Shown piece after piece: positions 9,341 to 21,800 of a stretch of 64,000 nt of DNA (positions are counted from its first letter, which is position 1; every line of letters starts with the position of its first letter). Source of the stretch: Chitinophaga sp. LS1 (lineage in GTDB: Bacteria > Bacteroidota > Bacteroidia > Chitinophagales > Chitinophagaceae); the NCBI RefSeq assembly GCF_034274695.1, contig NZ_CP128362.1, positions 6,822,501-6,886,500 on the forward strand. The letters are read 5' to 3'. A program made the translations under genes and the position numbers. Below the pieces are notes generated by a model. The model was not told the origin of the DNA, ran no database searches, and saw nothing but the letters and a program-made list of their open reading frames with translations.

Positions 9341-12300
9341 GGAAATTGTACAGCGTCTGACACTACAGGCAATATCGTTTCAGCTGTTTCCACAATTCCC
9401 AGCCTGGGCGCCAAACTATGAATGACAGGGTATTTCAGCACATCCGTTACCGCCAGCTGGTACCCTTTTTTCTTCAACTGGTTCACCAGCCAGATTGCTT
9501 TTAGGGAGTTCCCCCCAGCCAAAAAGAAGTTTTCATTCGTACCGATCCCCTTTTTACCAAATAATTGTTCATATAATTCCACCAGCATAGCCTCTTTATC
9601 TGAGACAGGTAACCGGTGTGCTGCTATTACTTCATGATTGTTTTCCGTTAAGGCAGCTAACGCACGGCGGTCTATTTTTCCACTGCCGGTCATTGGAAAT
9701 ACAGCCACATGAATAAAATACTGTGGTACCATAAAATCCGGCAACCTTTGTACTAACCTTTCGCGGATGATTGCTGGCGTAATATCGCCGGAATAATAGG
9801 CCTTCAAGCATTTGCCGCCAGTATTATCTTCACCGGCCAATACAACAGCTGCGCTGATTTCCTGTTGCTGGTGAAGGGCATATTCCACTTCTCCCACCTC
9901 TATTCTATATCCTCTTATTTTTACCTGGTTATCTCTTCTCCCTGCATAGATGATATTTCCATCATCCTGCCACCGCCCGATATCCCCGGTTCTGTACAGG
10001 CGATGTTCAAATATACCCGGTAGGAAACTACGTGCGGTCAGCTCTTCACGGTTCAGATACCCCCGGGCTACCTGTACCCCCCCGATGAAGATCTCTCCAT
10101 GCACGCCTACAGGTACCGGCTGCAAATGATCATCCAGTATATATATGCTTGTATTTGCTACAGGTCTGCCAATAGGGATGATAGCGTCCCCAGGTCTCGT
10201 ATCGTAATAGGTGACGTCCACCGCTGCTTCCGTAGGGCCATAAAGATTGGCAATGGGCACCTGTAACCGCTTATACCAGGTATCCACGGTAGATGGACTC
10301 AGCGCCTCACCACTGGTGACCACCATTCTGAGCCGGCTAAGTATATCCAGGTTATCCGCCTCATCAAATAGAGTAGTCATAAAAGCCTGTAACATACCTG
10401 GTACAAAATGTAAACAGGTGATTTGATGCCGGCTGATAAGGTCGACGATTCGCCCGGGTGCATACACATCCTCCTCTTCGCACAATACCATACCGGTACC
10501 CCAGCACAATGGCAGAAATATTTCCCATACTGATACATCGAAAGTAAAAGTCGTTTTTTGAAGTATCCTGTCTTTGCTATTGAATCCATAATGCCTGTAC
10601 ATCCACTCTATCCTGTTCACTACACTGCCATGTTCAAGCATACAGCCCTTGGGCATACCGGTAGAACCGGATGTATAGATGACATAGGCAAGGTCATGTG
10701 CCGCAACCTGGAAATCATCTAATGTGGGCTGCCAATTGTTCGCCTGTTTTCTAAACGTATCAATCAATGCGCTATTCACAATTACTTCTGCCCCACAATC
10801 TTCCTTTATCCATGTGATCCGCTCAGGAGGATAATCTGCCCCGACCGGCACATAAGCACATCCTGTTTTGATAACAGCCAATATGGATATCACCAGCCAT
10901 TCACTCCTATGAAGGTTCACTGGAATCAGCGCTCCCTTTTTAATATCATATTCTTCCAGTAAAAAATTGGCGAGGCGGGAAGACCATTCTTCCAGCTCTT
11001 TCCAGGTGAATGCACGGTCTTTAAAATAAAGTGCGATTTCGTCTCCCCTGCGTGCTGCCTGTTCATAAAAAAGAGAAACCAGGGTACGACCTTCCGGATA
11101 AAGTACCGCTGACTGGTTAAAGCCGGATAGTATGTTTGTCCGCTCCCCTGGCAACAGATAATCCACCTTGTCAACCGGGGTGCCAGGTGTAGCAGATAAT
11201 ACCCGCAGCAACTGGCTGAAATGTTGTAACAACCCCGTCATCCTTCGTTCATCAAAGAGGTCAGTATTATAGCCTAATTTAAGGGACAGGCTCCCATCTG
11301 CTGCTTGAAAAGCATCCAGCTGCAGATCAAATTTAACAGGCATTTGTCCCAGATCGCTCTTTGTAATACCATTTATATTTTCCTGCTCATTGTGCAATAC
11401 AAATAGCACATCAAATAATGGGGAACGGCTCACATCGCGCGGTATTTTTATTTCATCTACCAAACGATCGAAAGGATACCACTGATGAGAGAATGCCTGT
11501 GAAATATATGTTTTGGCATGCGCAAGCAGCTCATGAAAACTATCTCCGCCCTTGAAGGGCAACTGCAAAGCGAGGGTATTGACATAAAAACCTACCTGGT
11601 CTTCCAGCTCTGCATGATCTCTGCCTGCCACAGGTGTACCTATCACGATCTCTGCCTGCCCGGAATACCGGTAAAGCAATACCCTGAAAACCGAAATAAG
11701 CCCTACAAAGATCGTTACACCTGCTGCCTGGCATCTTTCGCTCAAAAGAGCGCAGGCATCTGCTGGTACCTGGATCGCCAGCCCTTTCCCATTGAAAGTC
11801 TTCACAACAGGCCGCTGATGCGAAAAGGGAAGGGTTAATACAGGAATTTCCTCCCTGAATTGGTCCAGCCAGAATTGCCTGGTACTTTTTGCTGCTTCAC
11901 TGTTCAGTCGTTCCTGTAGCCAGTAAGTATAATCTTTATATTGTATGGCTAGCGGCAGCTCTTCTCTCCTTTCCCCCCTTACCAGTAATGAATAATAATG
12001 CATGATCTCCTTCTTCAATATTTCTACAGACCATCCATCACTAATAATATGATGCATACAAAACCATGCAGTGACGGCGTTACCTGATCTCACTAATCCA
12101 CCTCTCAGCAACGGCCAGGTACTGGTATCAAAGGGCAACAGGGTTACATTTCTTAAATGGGAAGCTGCTGCTTCAGCATCAGGAATATCGTTGATGTCAA
12201 GAATAAATTTTACTGCTGATGCAGGTAATACAACCTGCGACAGCTGATCCTCATCCGTTTCCCGGAATATGGTCCGTAGTATCTCATGCCTTGCAATCAC

Positions 12301-15300
12301 ACTATTAATGGCTTCTTCCAGCATTGCAGGCTGTATACTTTCATCCAGCACAAAATAACTACCGAGGTTATAGGCACCTTTCAAGTCTCCCATTTTATCC
12401 ATTACCCACATCCTTCTTTGTCCATCTGACACAGGATAATGAGCTGCTGTCGCCACCGGCATAATCCTGGACCAGGGAGACGCGGGCATGCCTGTAATGA
12501 GCGCAGCCTGGTCTGCGATGGTCGTAAAACGGAACAGATCCTGCATAGAAAGAGTCACACCCAACTTCCTGCTATAAGCATTACTGATCTGCATAAGGTT
12601 AAGGCTATGCCCACCCAGGCTAAAGAAATCATGATGAATGCCGATGGATACCTTCTTCTTTAACACCTCCTGCCAGATTGCTGCCATCTCTTTTTCCAAC
12701 AGGGTAACAGGGAATACAATTTCCTCGTCACCGATATTTTCTGCTGCTACCGGCAATGGCAATGCTTTTTTGTTGATCTTGCCTGTCACCGTAAGCGGAA
12801 ATACTTCCAGTTGTACAAAATAGGAAGGGATCATATAATCTGCGAGAGACCCTGACAATTGCTTTCTTATTGCATTTATATCCAGATGACTGATGGTCTT
12901 TATATAAGCAATCAATATCAATTCTGTTCCCTGTTCTTTATTAGCTATTACCACCGCATCCATGATGCCGGGTATCCTGCGTAATGCCTGCTCAATCTCA
13001 CCGGGTTCAATACGGATACCCCTTATTTTCAGCTGGTCATCCATACGACCGGTACAGATAAAATTACCATCCGGTAATAACCGGCCCTGGTCCCCTGTAC
13101 GAAATAATAACTGTCCGGGGATAAAAGGATGTGGAATAAATTTTTCTTTTGTCAGCTGTTCATGGGCAAAATAGCCAGCTGCCAGCCCAATACCACTTAC
13201 ACAAATTTCACCGGGATAACCTGGTGGCACCGGCTGTAAAGCAGCATCCAGTATATACACCTGGAAGTTGTACAAAGGCTTGCCGATAGGCACACTCCTG
13301 CCAAACTGTGCTATGTCTTCCCGTGTATCGAAAAAGGTAACATCTGCCGTTACTTCTGTAGAACCATAAATATTTAACAGGGTACTACCCGGCAGTAGTG
13401 TTTTAAAAGAGGTGACCAGCTCTAATGGTAAAGGTTCTCCACTGGATACCCAATAATCCGGCAAGGGAGTTTGTTCCTTCCTGTCTTTTATTGTTTCAAG
13501 CAAAAGTCTGAGCAATGATGGCACCAGTACAATCCGTGTGATCTGTTTAGCGGATAGCTTTTCAACAAACGAAATATCGATTACCTCTTCTTTTCTGAAT
13601 AAGACGCTGGGAATACCTTTTAAAAGGGGACCAAACACTTCACAGATATGATCTGCAAAGCTGCCTGAAGTTTTCCAGGCGCTCCGCTCTCCTTCCCGGT
13701 AAGGATAAGTATTCCACATCCAGTATAACCTGTTGAGGATACTTGTCTCTTTTAGTAGTACGCCCTTCGGATTTCCTGTAGATCCCGAGGTATATATCAC
13801 GCAGGTTAAATGTTGGTCGTTAGCAGGCGGCGTTTCAAATAACAGGTCGATCGGCTCTGTGAGCAACTGTGTCACATCGAAAATCTTTCTTCCTGGCTGC
13901 AGTGGAAGCATGTCTTTACCACTGGTAAGAACGATAGCAGCATTCGTCTCTTCCAGGACAAAGCTGATCCTGCCAACCCCGTTAGCAGGATCCATAGGCA
14001 CATATACCCCACCGGCTTTCAATATGCCTAATATAGCGATCAGCATCTCCGGGCATCTGTCCATCACCACAGGAATTAATTGCTGTGGTGTAACCCCCTC
14101 TTTCAACAAATGAGCAGCTATACGCTCACTACCAGCATCCAGCTCCTGGTAGGTTAAATAATGTTCATCATAAAACAAGGCAGGGAAGGAAGGACTTTGC
14201 TTCACCTGTTCCCTGAAAAGCATGACAAGTGTTTTATCAACAGGATAGGCCACTGTATTTTTATTCACCCTGTGCAAAAAATCAATTTCAGCATTTGTCA
14301 GAAAAGACAGGCTGCGAACAGGCTGATGAATATTTTCTATCACCAGGCAAAACAGCCCCATAAAATGCTGCACCAGTGTCTCCATGGAAGAACGGGAATA
14401 AATATCACTGTTATAGGCAAGGCGCATAAACAGTGCGTTTCCCACTTCTGTAAAGTCGAAGTTCAGATCAAATTTTACTGCACAATCGCCACCATAACAG
14501 ATGGCATTTGCTATTGTGGAAGGAGTCACATAATTATTATCCCGCTCATTATGTAGTACGAACATAATATCAAACAAAGGGGAGCGGCTCAGGTCACGCT
14601 GAATATGAAGATCATCCAACAACTGGTCAAATGGATACAACTGATGTTCGTAGCTGTTCAGGGTTACCTGCCTGATTTGCTGAAGGATGCTGCCAAAATT
14701 ATCAACTCCATCTATTTTAATACGAAGCCCTAAAGTATTTACATATAAACCAATCTGCTCCTGCAGGTTAGCATGATCCCTGCCAGCTACCGGGGTACCA
14801 ATGATCAGATCTCCCTGCCCGGTATACCGGTATAATAGTACATGCAATACACCCAGCAATCCCATAAATAAAGTCGCCTGCTGTTGGTAACATAGCTGTT
14901 TGAATGCACTGACTTCCCTGCTCCCGATAAATGATTGTAACACTTCACCACGATGGGTGAATACCGCCGGTCTCTTACCAGCCACAGGCAACTCAAATAA
15001 TGGTAGCTCGCCACTAAAATGAGATAACCAATATGTACGATGCCGGTCCAGTGAGCCGGATAATAACTGTTGCTGTTGCCATACGGCAAAGTCTTTATAT
15101 TGGATATCCAGCGGGGGCATAGCAATTTCTTTACCTGCTGCCAATGCTGCATAGATCGCATTGAATTCCCCTGAAAAGATATTGACCGACCAACCATCAC
15201 TGATAATATGGTGCATATTGCAATACAGCAGGTAGCGTTTTTCCCCTAATTTAAAAACCGCTACCCTGAACAAGGGGCCTTTATCCAATGCAATCGGCAA

Positions 15301-15831
15301 TGCCTTGTCTGCCGCAATGATTTGATGCGCCGCTGTTACTGCATGATGGCTGTCTGAAAGGTCATGATAAACGATCCTGAAATCCACGTCCTCAGTGGCC
15401 AGTACATACTGCCTTACACCACGGGTAGGTTCCGTTTTGAAAACGGTTCTTAATATTTCATGTCTGCCTATGAGATACAGGAATGCTCTTTCTGCAAAAT
15501 CCAGGTCAAAATCTGTGTTTATTTCAATAACCTTCGGAATATTGTAAGCAGTAAATCCATTATTGATTTCTTCTAATAACCATAACCTCAACTGCCCGGA
15601 GGATAAAGGATAGGAATCCGCCACAGGTACCGGAGGAATATTCTCATTCCCTGCTTTTGCATCCAACAGGTAATCTACTATCTCCTGTTTACTACTCTTA
15701 ATAAGCGTTAAAATATCACCTGTCACTACTCCTTTTGGGAACTTTATATCCAGGTTTCCTTTTTCATTTATTGCTAAGCTGACATCCTTCTCCCGTAAGG
15801 AATCCAGCAGGTCTTTTACATTCATGCGCAT
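8137..15831 (-). CDS. NRPS-E: TubC_N-C-A-PCP-C-A-PCP-terminal C (last NRPS of the line)
   Basis: The product is 2564 residues. The start is ATG 15831; ATG 15825 (MNVKDLL) is equally possible and aligns better with the sister proteins. Approximate domain order: TubC-type docking domain 1-60; C with HHIISDG near 207; A with YTSGSTG near 683 and NIYGSTE near 823; PCP near 1072; C with HHIISDG near 1263; A with YTSGSTG near 1722; PCP near 2108; a last C-like domain from about 2165 to the end. The first A pocket reads A-D-C-V-V-S-I-A-D-K. It lacks the Asp235 that binds an alpha-amino group and resembles beta-amino-acid pockets. The second reads D-V-W-H-V-S-L-V-D-K, essentially the serine code. There is no thioesterase or reductase domain. 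Codes were aligned by eye to GrsA. Confidence 0.93.
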   Translation of the reverse strand: MRMNVKDLLDSLREKDVSLAINEKGNLDIKFPKGVVTGDILTLIKSSKQEIVDYLLDAKAGNENIPPVPVADSYPLSSGQLRLWLLEEINNGFTAYNIPKVIEINTDFDLDFAERAFLYLIGRHEILRTVFKTEPTRGVRQYVLATEDVDFRIVYHDLSDSHHAVTAAHQIIAADKALPIALDKGPLFRVAVFKLGEKRYLLYCNMHHIISDGWSVNIFSGEFNAIYAALAAGKEIAMPPLDIQYKDFAVWQQQQLLSGSLDRHRTYWLSHFSGELPLFELPVAGKRPAVFTHRGEVLQSFIGSREVSAFKQLCYQQQATLFMGLLGVLHVLLYRYTGQGDLIIGTPVAGRDHANLQEQIGLYVNTLGLRIKIDGVDNFGSILQQIRQVTLNSYEHQLYPFDQLLDDLHIQRDLSRSPLFDIMFVLHNERDNNYVTPSTIANAICYGGDCAVKFDLNFDFTEVGNALFMRLAYNSDIYSRSSMETLVQHFMGLFCLVIENIHQPVRSLSFLTNAEIDFLHRVNKNTVAYPVDKTLVMLFREQVKQSPSFPALFYDEHYLTYQELDAGSERIAAHLLKEGVTPQQLIPVVMDRCPEMLIAILGILKAGGVYVPMDPANGVGRISFVLEETNAAIVLTSGKDMLPLQPGRKIFDVTQLLTEPIDLLFETPPANDQHLTCVIYTSGSTGNPKGVLLKETSILNRLYWMWNTYPYREGERSAWKTSGSFADHICEVFGPLLKGIPSVLFRKEEVIDISFVEKLSAKQITRIVLVPSLLRLLLETIKDRKEQTPLPDYWVSSGEPLPLELVTSFKTLLPGSTLLNIYGSTEVTADVTFFDTREDIAQFGRSVPIGKPLYNFQVYILDAALQPVPPGYPGEICVSGIGLAAGYFAHEQLTKEKFIPHPFIPGQLLFRTGDQGRLLPDGNFICTGRMDDQLKIRGIRIEPGEIEQALRRIPGIMDAVVIANKEQGTELILIAYIKTISHLDINAIRKQLSGSLADYMIPSYFVQLEVFPLTVTGKINKKALPLPVAAENIGDEEIVFPVTLLEKEMAAIWQEVLKKKVSIGIHHDFFSLGGHSLNLMQISNAYSRKLGVTLSMQDLFRFTTIADQAALITGMPASPWSRIMPVATAAHYPVSDGQRRMWVMDKMGDLKGAYNLGSYFVLDESIQPAMLEEAINSVIARHEILRTIFRETDEDQLSQVVLPASAVKFILDINDIPDAEAAASHLRNVTLLPFDTSTWPLLRGGLVRSGNAVTAWFCMHHIISDGWSVEILKKEIMHYYSLLVRGERREELPLAIQYKDYTYWLQERLNSEAAKSTRQFWLDQFREEIPVLTLPFSHQRPVVKTFNGKGLAIQVPADACALLSERCQAAGVTIFVGLISVFRVLLYRYSGQAEIVIGTPVAGRDHAELEDQVGFYVNTLALQLPFKGGDSFHELLAHAKTYISQAFSHQWYPFDRLVDEIKIPRDVSRSPLFDVLFVLHNEQENINGITKSDLGQMPVKFDLQLDAFQAADGSLSLKLGYNTDLFDERRMTGLLQHFSQLLRVLSATPGTPVDKVDYLLPGERTNILSGFNQSAVLYPEGRTLVSLFYEQAARRGDEIALYFKDRAFTWKELEEWSSRLANFLLEEYDIKKGALIPVNLHRSEWLVISILAVIKTGCAYVPVGADYPPERITWIKEDCGAEVIVNSALIDTFRKQANNWQPTLDDFQVAAHDLAYVIYTSGSTGMPKGCMLEHGSVVNRIEWMYRHYGFNSKDRILQKTTFTFDVSVWEIFLPLCWGTGMVLCEEEDVYAPGRIVDLISRHQITCLHFVPGMLQAFMTTLFDEADNLDILSRLRMVVTSGEALSPSTVDTWYKRLQVPIANLYGPTEAAVDVTYYDTRPGDAIIPIGRPVANTSIYILDDHLQPVPVGVHGEIFIGGVQVARGYLNREELTARSFLPGIFEHRLYRTGDIGRWQDDGNIIYAGRRDNQVKIRGYRIEVGEVEYALHQQQEISAAVVLAGEDNTGGKCLKAYYSGDITPAIIRERLVQRLPDFMVPQYFIHVAVFPMTGSGKIDRRALAALTENNHEVIAAHRLPVSDKEAMLVELYEQLFGKKGIGTNENFFLAGGNSLKAIWLVNQLKKKGYQLAVTDVLKYPVIHSLAPRLGIVETAETILPVVSDAVQFPLSYNQQIYWNGKEFVHAVGTFYIQQPFTDEQTIIHIYRQLLSDNSMLRMKFDCINGQVYQFLLPLPAAPAITFIRQDEIDLDDPAVSTVRDNMINVPFALEKGEVIRCAVLYDRQDAIIFMAIHHIVTDHFSNKLLKSAFLGNVTPSTATYLEFISLQQTYLASAVAKEKKLAWERQMAFLMPKIALAAPPATAGRLHYQYRIDTLSAYNREHGYFMSSLLLAACFINDWLGHPASVYRLAKVTIGGITTPVPGFDASRVAGVYVNSVAVVGECREEHTIAGVIEQVQHNYLEGRVFEQVPMEYLREASDPDDYYFASFSHLEMDGACPETKDSMPGLSLGQFKYSYYLRCMEYQDGIILEWKIARIEDVAYCDRMKAVLSAIIESPQMKLNELSKILSV

Positions 15832-15839
15832 AAATTTTA

Positions 15840-18800
15840 TCAGATTTCTACGGCTTCATATTCCCTGTCATCATGGGATGTCTGAGCACCTGCGGTCATC
15901 CATTTCGATTCCTCTATTCCCCTGGCCAACCCTTCAATAGTTGCCTCTTTAAAAATGGTCTGTATGCTCAGGGTAACACCAAATTCTTTTGAGATCCTGG
16001 ATAATAGCTTTATAACTTTGATACTATGACCGCCCAGGTCAAAGAAGCTGTCATGCACGCCGATGGGCTGACTTACACCCAGCACTTCCTGCCACAGTGT
16101 GGCCAGGCGTGCCTCCATGTCATTGCGGGGTGCTACATAGTTACTCCCCGGTCCTGCGGCTCCCCAACTATCTAAGAGCTGCTGACGATCTATCTTACCA
16201 TTGCCGGTCAGCGGTAAGGCCGCAAGATGTTCGATATGCGTCGGGACCATATAACCAGGCAGCATCAGGGACAAATATCTTTCTACCTCTGCTACCGTGG
16301 CTGTTCCGCTGATAAAACAGCCCAGCTCATTTTCTCCGCTTTCGGTCGCCTTCACCAATACTGCACTTTGTAATACGCCCGCACAGCCGTTTAAGACACT
16401 CAATATCTCTTCCAGCTCTACCCGGTAACCACGGATCTTCACCTGGTGATCCTGCCGGCCCAGGAAACGGATGCTCCCATCAGGAAGATAGCTCGCCTGA
16501 TCTCCTGTCTTGTATAAGACGGCTGGCCATGCATGCAGCCCATTCTTGACAAACCGGCTGGCGGTTTGCGGTGCATTATGCACGTAACCAATCGATACGC
16601 CGTCTCCTCCTATATACAACTCACCGGGTATGCCAATGCCACATGGCTGGCCGTTACTATCCAATATGTACACCTGCGTATTGCCGAATGGACGGCCTAC
16701 CGGCACGATCCCTTCGCTTTCATTCGGGGTGCATACATGCAAGAGCTTCCCTACCGTTGTCTCTGTTGGCCCATAATGGTTCACTACTTCACAACCTCTG
16801 ATCTGCGCTGGTATGGAGGCCGGTAAAGCCTCGCCTCCAAAGACCAGCAGGCGTTTCGGCAATAATAATTCTCTGCCTGCCGACAATGCCTTCCAGTGAG
16901 AGGGAGTGATCTTTACACAGTCTATTTCTTTGATGGATTGGATCAACACATCAGGACTGCTTAATTCTTCTTTGGAAAACAGGTGCAAACAACCACCGAA
17001 AGCAAGGGAACTGTAAACAACAGTATTCCCAAGGTCTGTAAACAGACCGGATACCAATGCGTAATCACGACACGATGAGATGGGGATACGGCTGGCAAGC
17101 CCATACAGGTAGTCGACTATATTGCCTTGAGTGATCTGCACCCCTTTGGGCTGACCGGTAGAACCCGAAGTATATATCACATACAGCAGATCTGATCCTG
17201 TGATGGAAACAGACGGTGCTACACCACCTCCTTCCAGTTCATCTGCAATCAAAATCCTGCCTATATCTGCCGGTAAACTATCCGCTACAACACGATCTGT
17301 AATCAACAAATCAGTCTGACAATCTGAAAGAATATGGCGGATGCGGGACACAGGGTATGCTGGATCTACCGGAACATAACAGCCCCCGGATTTCAGGATA
17401 CCTAACAGGCTCGCTATCGCATAGCCTGAGGAAGGCATACACAAGAGTACCTTACTGCCATTCACAACACCCTGTGTTATTAAATACTCCGCTATCCGGT
17501 TGCCCGTTTCATCTAACCGCTGATAGCTCCATCTTTCACCTCCATAATGAATCGCTGCTGCTTCAGGGTGTGATTTTACAACACCTTCAAACAAACTCAT
17601 AAAAGTTGTTCCCACAGGCACCTCTGCCACAGAACGGCCAAAGGCATACAATTCACAAAGCTCCGCATAGGATAAATAATTCACCGGACTGGTACCTGTT
17701 GCAAATGCATTGATCACATCGTTGAAATGACCCGCAATTTTTTGCACTGCTGCCTGTTCATAGATTTCACTCCTGTACATAAAAGTGATACGCATGTGCT
17801 CCCGCACAGGAACCACCTGCACTGTAAAATCAAAACTGGATTCTACCGATGCTTCCGAAGCAGTCAGGCTCAACTCATCCAATCCCCCACTGCTCACAGC
17901 TGCATTCCCCGCTATCATCTCCTGAATAGGGAAGTTCTCATACACAAATACATGATCAAACAGTTCATTGCGCAGGGGGCTTTCGGACTGTACATCCGGC
18001 AGTCGCAGGTAATGGTGTGGCAGGCTTTGAATAGCATCATCCTGGATGGATCTTAGCAGTGCCGTCACTGTCAGATCCTGCTGGCAGGTTATGCGGACAG
18101 GAATGGTGTTGATGAATAATCCCACCATTTTATCCACCCCTTCCACTTCATGCGGTCTGCCAGATACCACTGCACCAAAAACAACATCCTCCGAATTATT
18201 ATAGCGACCTAACAACCATGCCCAGCAAGCCTGCATGAAGGTATTTTCTGTTACGCCAACCTTACGGCAAATATTCCTGATAGCCTGTACAGTGGTACTA
18301 TCCAACTCAAATCTAAATTTGCTCATTGCCCCGGGTCCATTTTTCAGTGTTATATTTCTAAATGGCACCCTGACTGTTTGTGCATATCCTTGCAGGTAAT
18401 GCCGCCAGTATTGCCTGCTGGCAGCTATATCCAGCTTACTTAACCAGCTGATATAATCCGAATATGGATAGACTTTTTCCAGGGAAGGCTGCCGGCCTTC
18501 ATGGTAAGCCTGGTAAACAGCATAGAATTCACGTATCAATACCCCGCTACACCAACCATCCATCAGTATATGATGGTAGGTCCATATAAAAACGTATTCA
18601 TTATTCCCGCCATCCAGTACGGTTAACCGCACCTGCGATCCATTCCCCAGGTCAAATCCCTGCCGGATATCCGCTTCTTTCCGGGCGGCCACCACATCCA
18701 AAAGGTCTGTTACCACTTCATAACGAAATCCTCCTGTAACAGACTTTTGCACGATCTGCAGGTTTACGCCGCTGTACAGATGGGTAAATGCAGTGCGGGT

Positions 18801-21800
18801 CACTTCATGGCGTGCCACCAGGTATTCAAAGCTTTGCCGTAATATATCTGTCGATAATTTACCCTTTACATGATAAGACACCTGGTTCACATAAGAGGTA
18901 GTAGCAGGATCTGACAACCAGTGATAATAGATCCCTTCCTGCAAAGGAGATAATTCGTAAATATCCTCAATATTTCCTGTTGGATTCAACGCCTGCAGCT
19001 CGTCGATAGACATTCCGCTGAATGTAAGATCACTGGGCGTAACATACTGATGTGCTGTTGCGGACAAACGCCGGATCAGCTGTTCCAGCTGCCGTTTATA
19101 ATTTTCAAGCCAGGCGGTAATCGTCTCTTCCCTGAACCAGGCAGCGATATACCTCACTGCTATACTCAAATTACCTGCTGCGATCATGCCGGTGATCGTA
19201 ATCCCCGTTTCAGGCGTATAGGTTTCAGACACCTCCATGCCTTTATAATCCGGGGCATAGCTAAATAAGGAAGATGTACCGGGATTGTCTGACAACTCAC
19301 TAAATTCTCCCATGTAATTAAAAGTGATATCTGCAGGAAGTATAGGATGTACTTCATTGCGCAGATACCTTAACACGCCATACCCGGCTCCTTTGCGGGG
19401 AATAGCCCTTAATGCTTCTTTTACGCTCACCAGGTACTGTTGCGGATCCCCTGTATCGGAAGTATCCAGCAGGAAAGGATAAATCGCAGTAAACCACCCA
19501 ACGGTACGGGATACATTCAATGAAGACAATACGTCCTCTCTGCCATGCCCTTCCTGCAATATCATGAGGTTTTGACATCCAAAACTTTCTTTTACAGACA
19601 TCCCCAGTGCGGTGAGCAGCAGGTCCCTGGTATCCGTATTATAGACTTTATTTACTTCCGTTAGTAATGAAGCGGTCAGCGTCTTGTCCAGCACAAATCC
19701 ACCTGCCCGGGTGATGGTATCCGTAACCCGGCCCTCAGGGAAATCGACCGGTAATGGCACTCTCCTGGCAGATACGACCTGCTGCCAGTATGGAATTTCT
19801 GCTGCCAGCTGGTCTGTGGCTGCCAGTTGCTGCAGACTGGCTGACCACTGCATGAAACTATCCGTTTTTAATGGCAGTTCTGCCTGCTGACCATTGACCA
19901 GCTGCCCATAACACAAGGCCAGGTCTTCCAGCAATATGCGCCAGCTGATTCCATCCACTACCAGGTGATGCACCACCAACAGCAACCTGTCTCCATCCTC
20001 CATATGGAAAAGCCCTGCATGCAGCAAAGGCCCATCAGCCAGGTCAATTGTCGCCTGCAAACGATCGGCAATGGCTGACAATTGTGATGTGGTACCCTGC
20101 AAATCATGTACTTCCAGCTTGTAAGACTTCGCAGTTTTGCTACGGTTAAATTGCCGCCAGATACCTTCTTCTTCCCAACAAATCATCCGGAGGGCATCAT
20201 GATGGGTACAGATAGTCTGCAAACATTTTTCCAGTATGCCGGTATCTATCCGTTCCCTGGACTTCAGTAAAATTGACTGGTTATAATGATGTTTATCCTT
20301 GTAATTCCTTTCGACAAATGCTGCCTGTACAGGGGTCAACTGTACATTTCCTTCCACCGCTACTTCCTGTTTCACCTGCTTTTGTACCACTTCCGTCACA
20401 TACCCGCTTAGTACCTTCAATACAGGATATTTCAATATATCGCCCACCTTTACACTATATCCACGCTGTTTCAACTTTGTCGCCAGCAGGATCGCCTTGA
20501 TGGAATCCCCTCCTGATTCAAAGAAACTATCTGTAATCCCCCCGGCCAGCGGCCTCTTTAAGACTTCCTGGCAACATTCCAGTACAGCCGTTTCTACACC
20601 TGATGCAGGCGCGGTATATACTGTGGCAGGTGCGAGTTCCACCCTATCTACATCAGGAAGACTTTTGCGGTCAATTTTACCATTGGGCAACAGTGGCAGA
20701 CTTTCCAGGTGAATAAAACGCCCGGGTAACATATATTCAGGCAATTGTTTGCCTGCCTGCTCCCTCAGCCACAGATCCCCATATTGCTTACCGGTATAAA
20801 AAGCGACTAATAATTTATCATCGTTGGCATCTTCCTGCAACATGACCACTGCAGCACCCACACCCTCCACGGATAATAGTACTTTTTCTATCTCCCCAGG
20901 TTCTATCCTGTATCCTCTTACTTTTACCTGGTCGTCGGTTCTGCCCACGTAAATGATATCTCCGGATGCAGACCATCTGACAAGATCTCCCGTACGATAC
21001 ACCCTGCCTGCGCCTGTAATAGGATCTGCCATGAAACGTTCTGCAGTCAGCGCCGGTTGGTTCAGGTATCCCCTGGCCACACCATCCCCGCCTATTAGCA
21101 GCTCACCGGCCACACCTACAGGACATAACTGCATACTTCCATTTACAACATATACCCTGGCATTGCCATAAGGCCGGCCCACAGGCACTTCTTCATATAC
21201 ATGCTGCAGGTTTACTTCGTGCAGCAGCACTCCTATCGTAGATTCCGTCGGTCCATAGTGGTTGAATACCTTTCCTCTGTAACTGGCAGCTGTCAAATGC
21301 TGCAGCACGCTTCCAGGAAATTTCTCTCCCCCAAAAATCAGGACCTTTGCAGGTAAAATCCGGTATCCCAGGCTGGCATAAGAAGTCCACAGTGAAGGGA
21401 AAATTTTCATCGCTTCAATGGTGTGGGCTTCAAAATACTGCTGCAATAACTGCCCGTTATGTAATAATTCTTCTGGTAACAGGTGTAATGATCCACCTGT
21501 GCATAAGGAGGCAAAATGAATCGTATGATAAGCATCCGCAGCCAGTGAAGCTAAGATGCCGAAGGATTTACAGGTATCCAACCCTGTGCGGGGTATAATA
21601 TCCAGCAAATGGGCTGTTAATGAGTAATGAGAGATCATTACGCCCTTAGGCCGGCCGGTGGAACCAGATGTATAGATAATATACGCCAGTTGTTCAGGAA
21701 GGACAACTACCGTAGGAACGACATCGGTGGCTACTACCGGAGCTGCATCGGCACTTGCTACAGGAGGCACATCAAAGCCTGCCACCAGGTCTGCCCCCGG

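Noticed and set aside
14161..14556. Plus-strand open frames of 100-180 residues, such as 14161-14556, 31549-32088 and 43455-44210
   Set aside because: They lie opposite strongly supported minus-strand domains, show no recognisable motifs, and are rich in Cys, His and Tyr as expected for antisense shadows.
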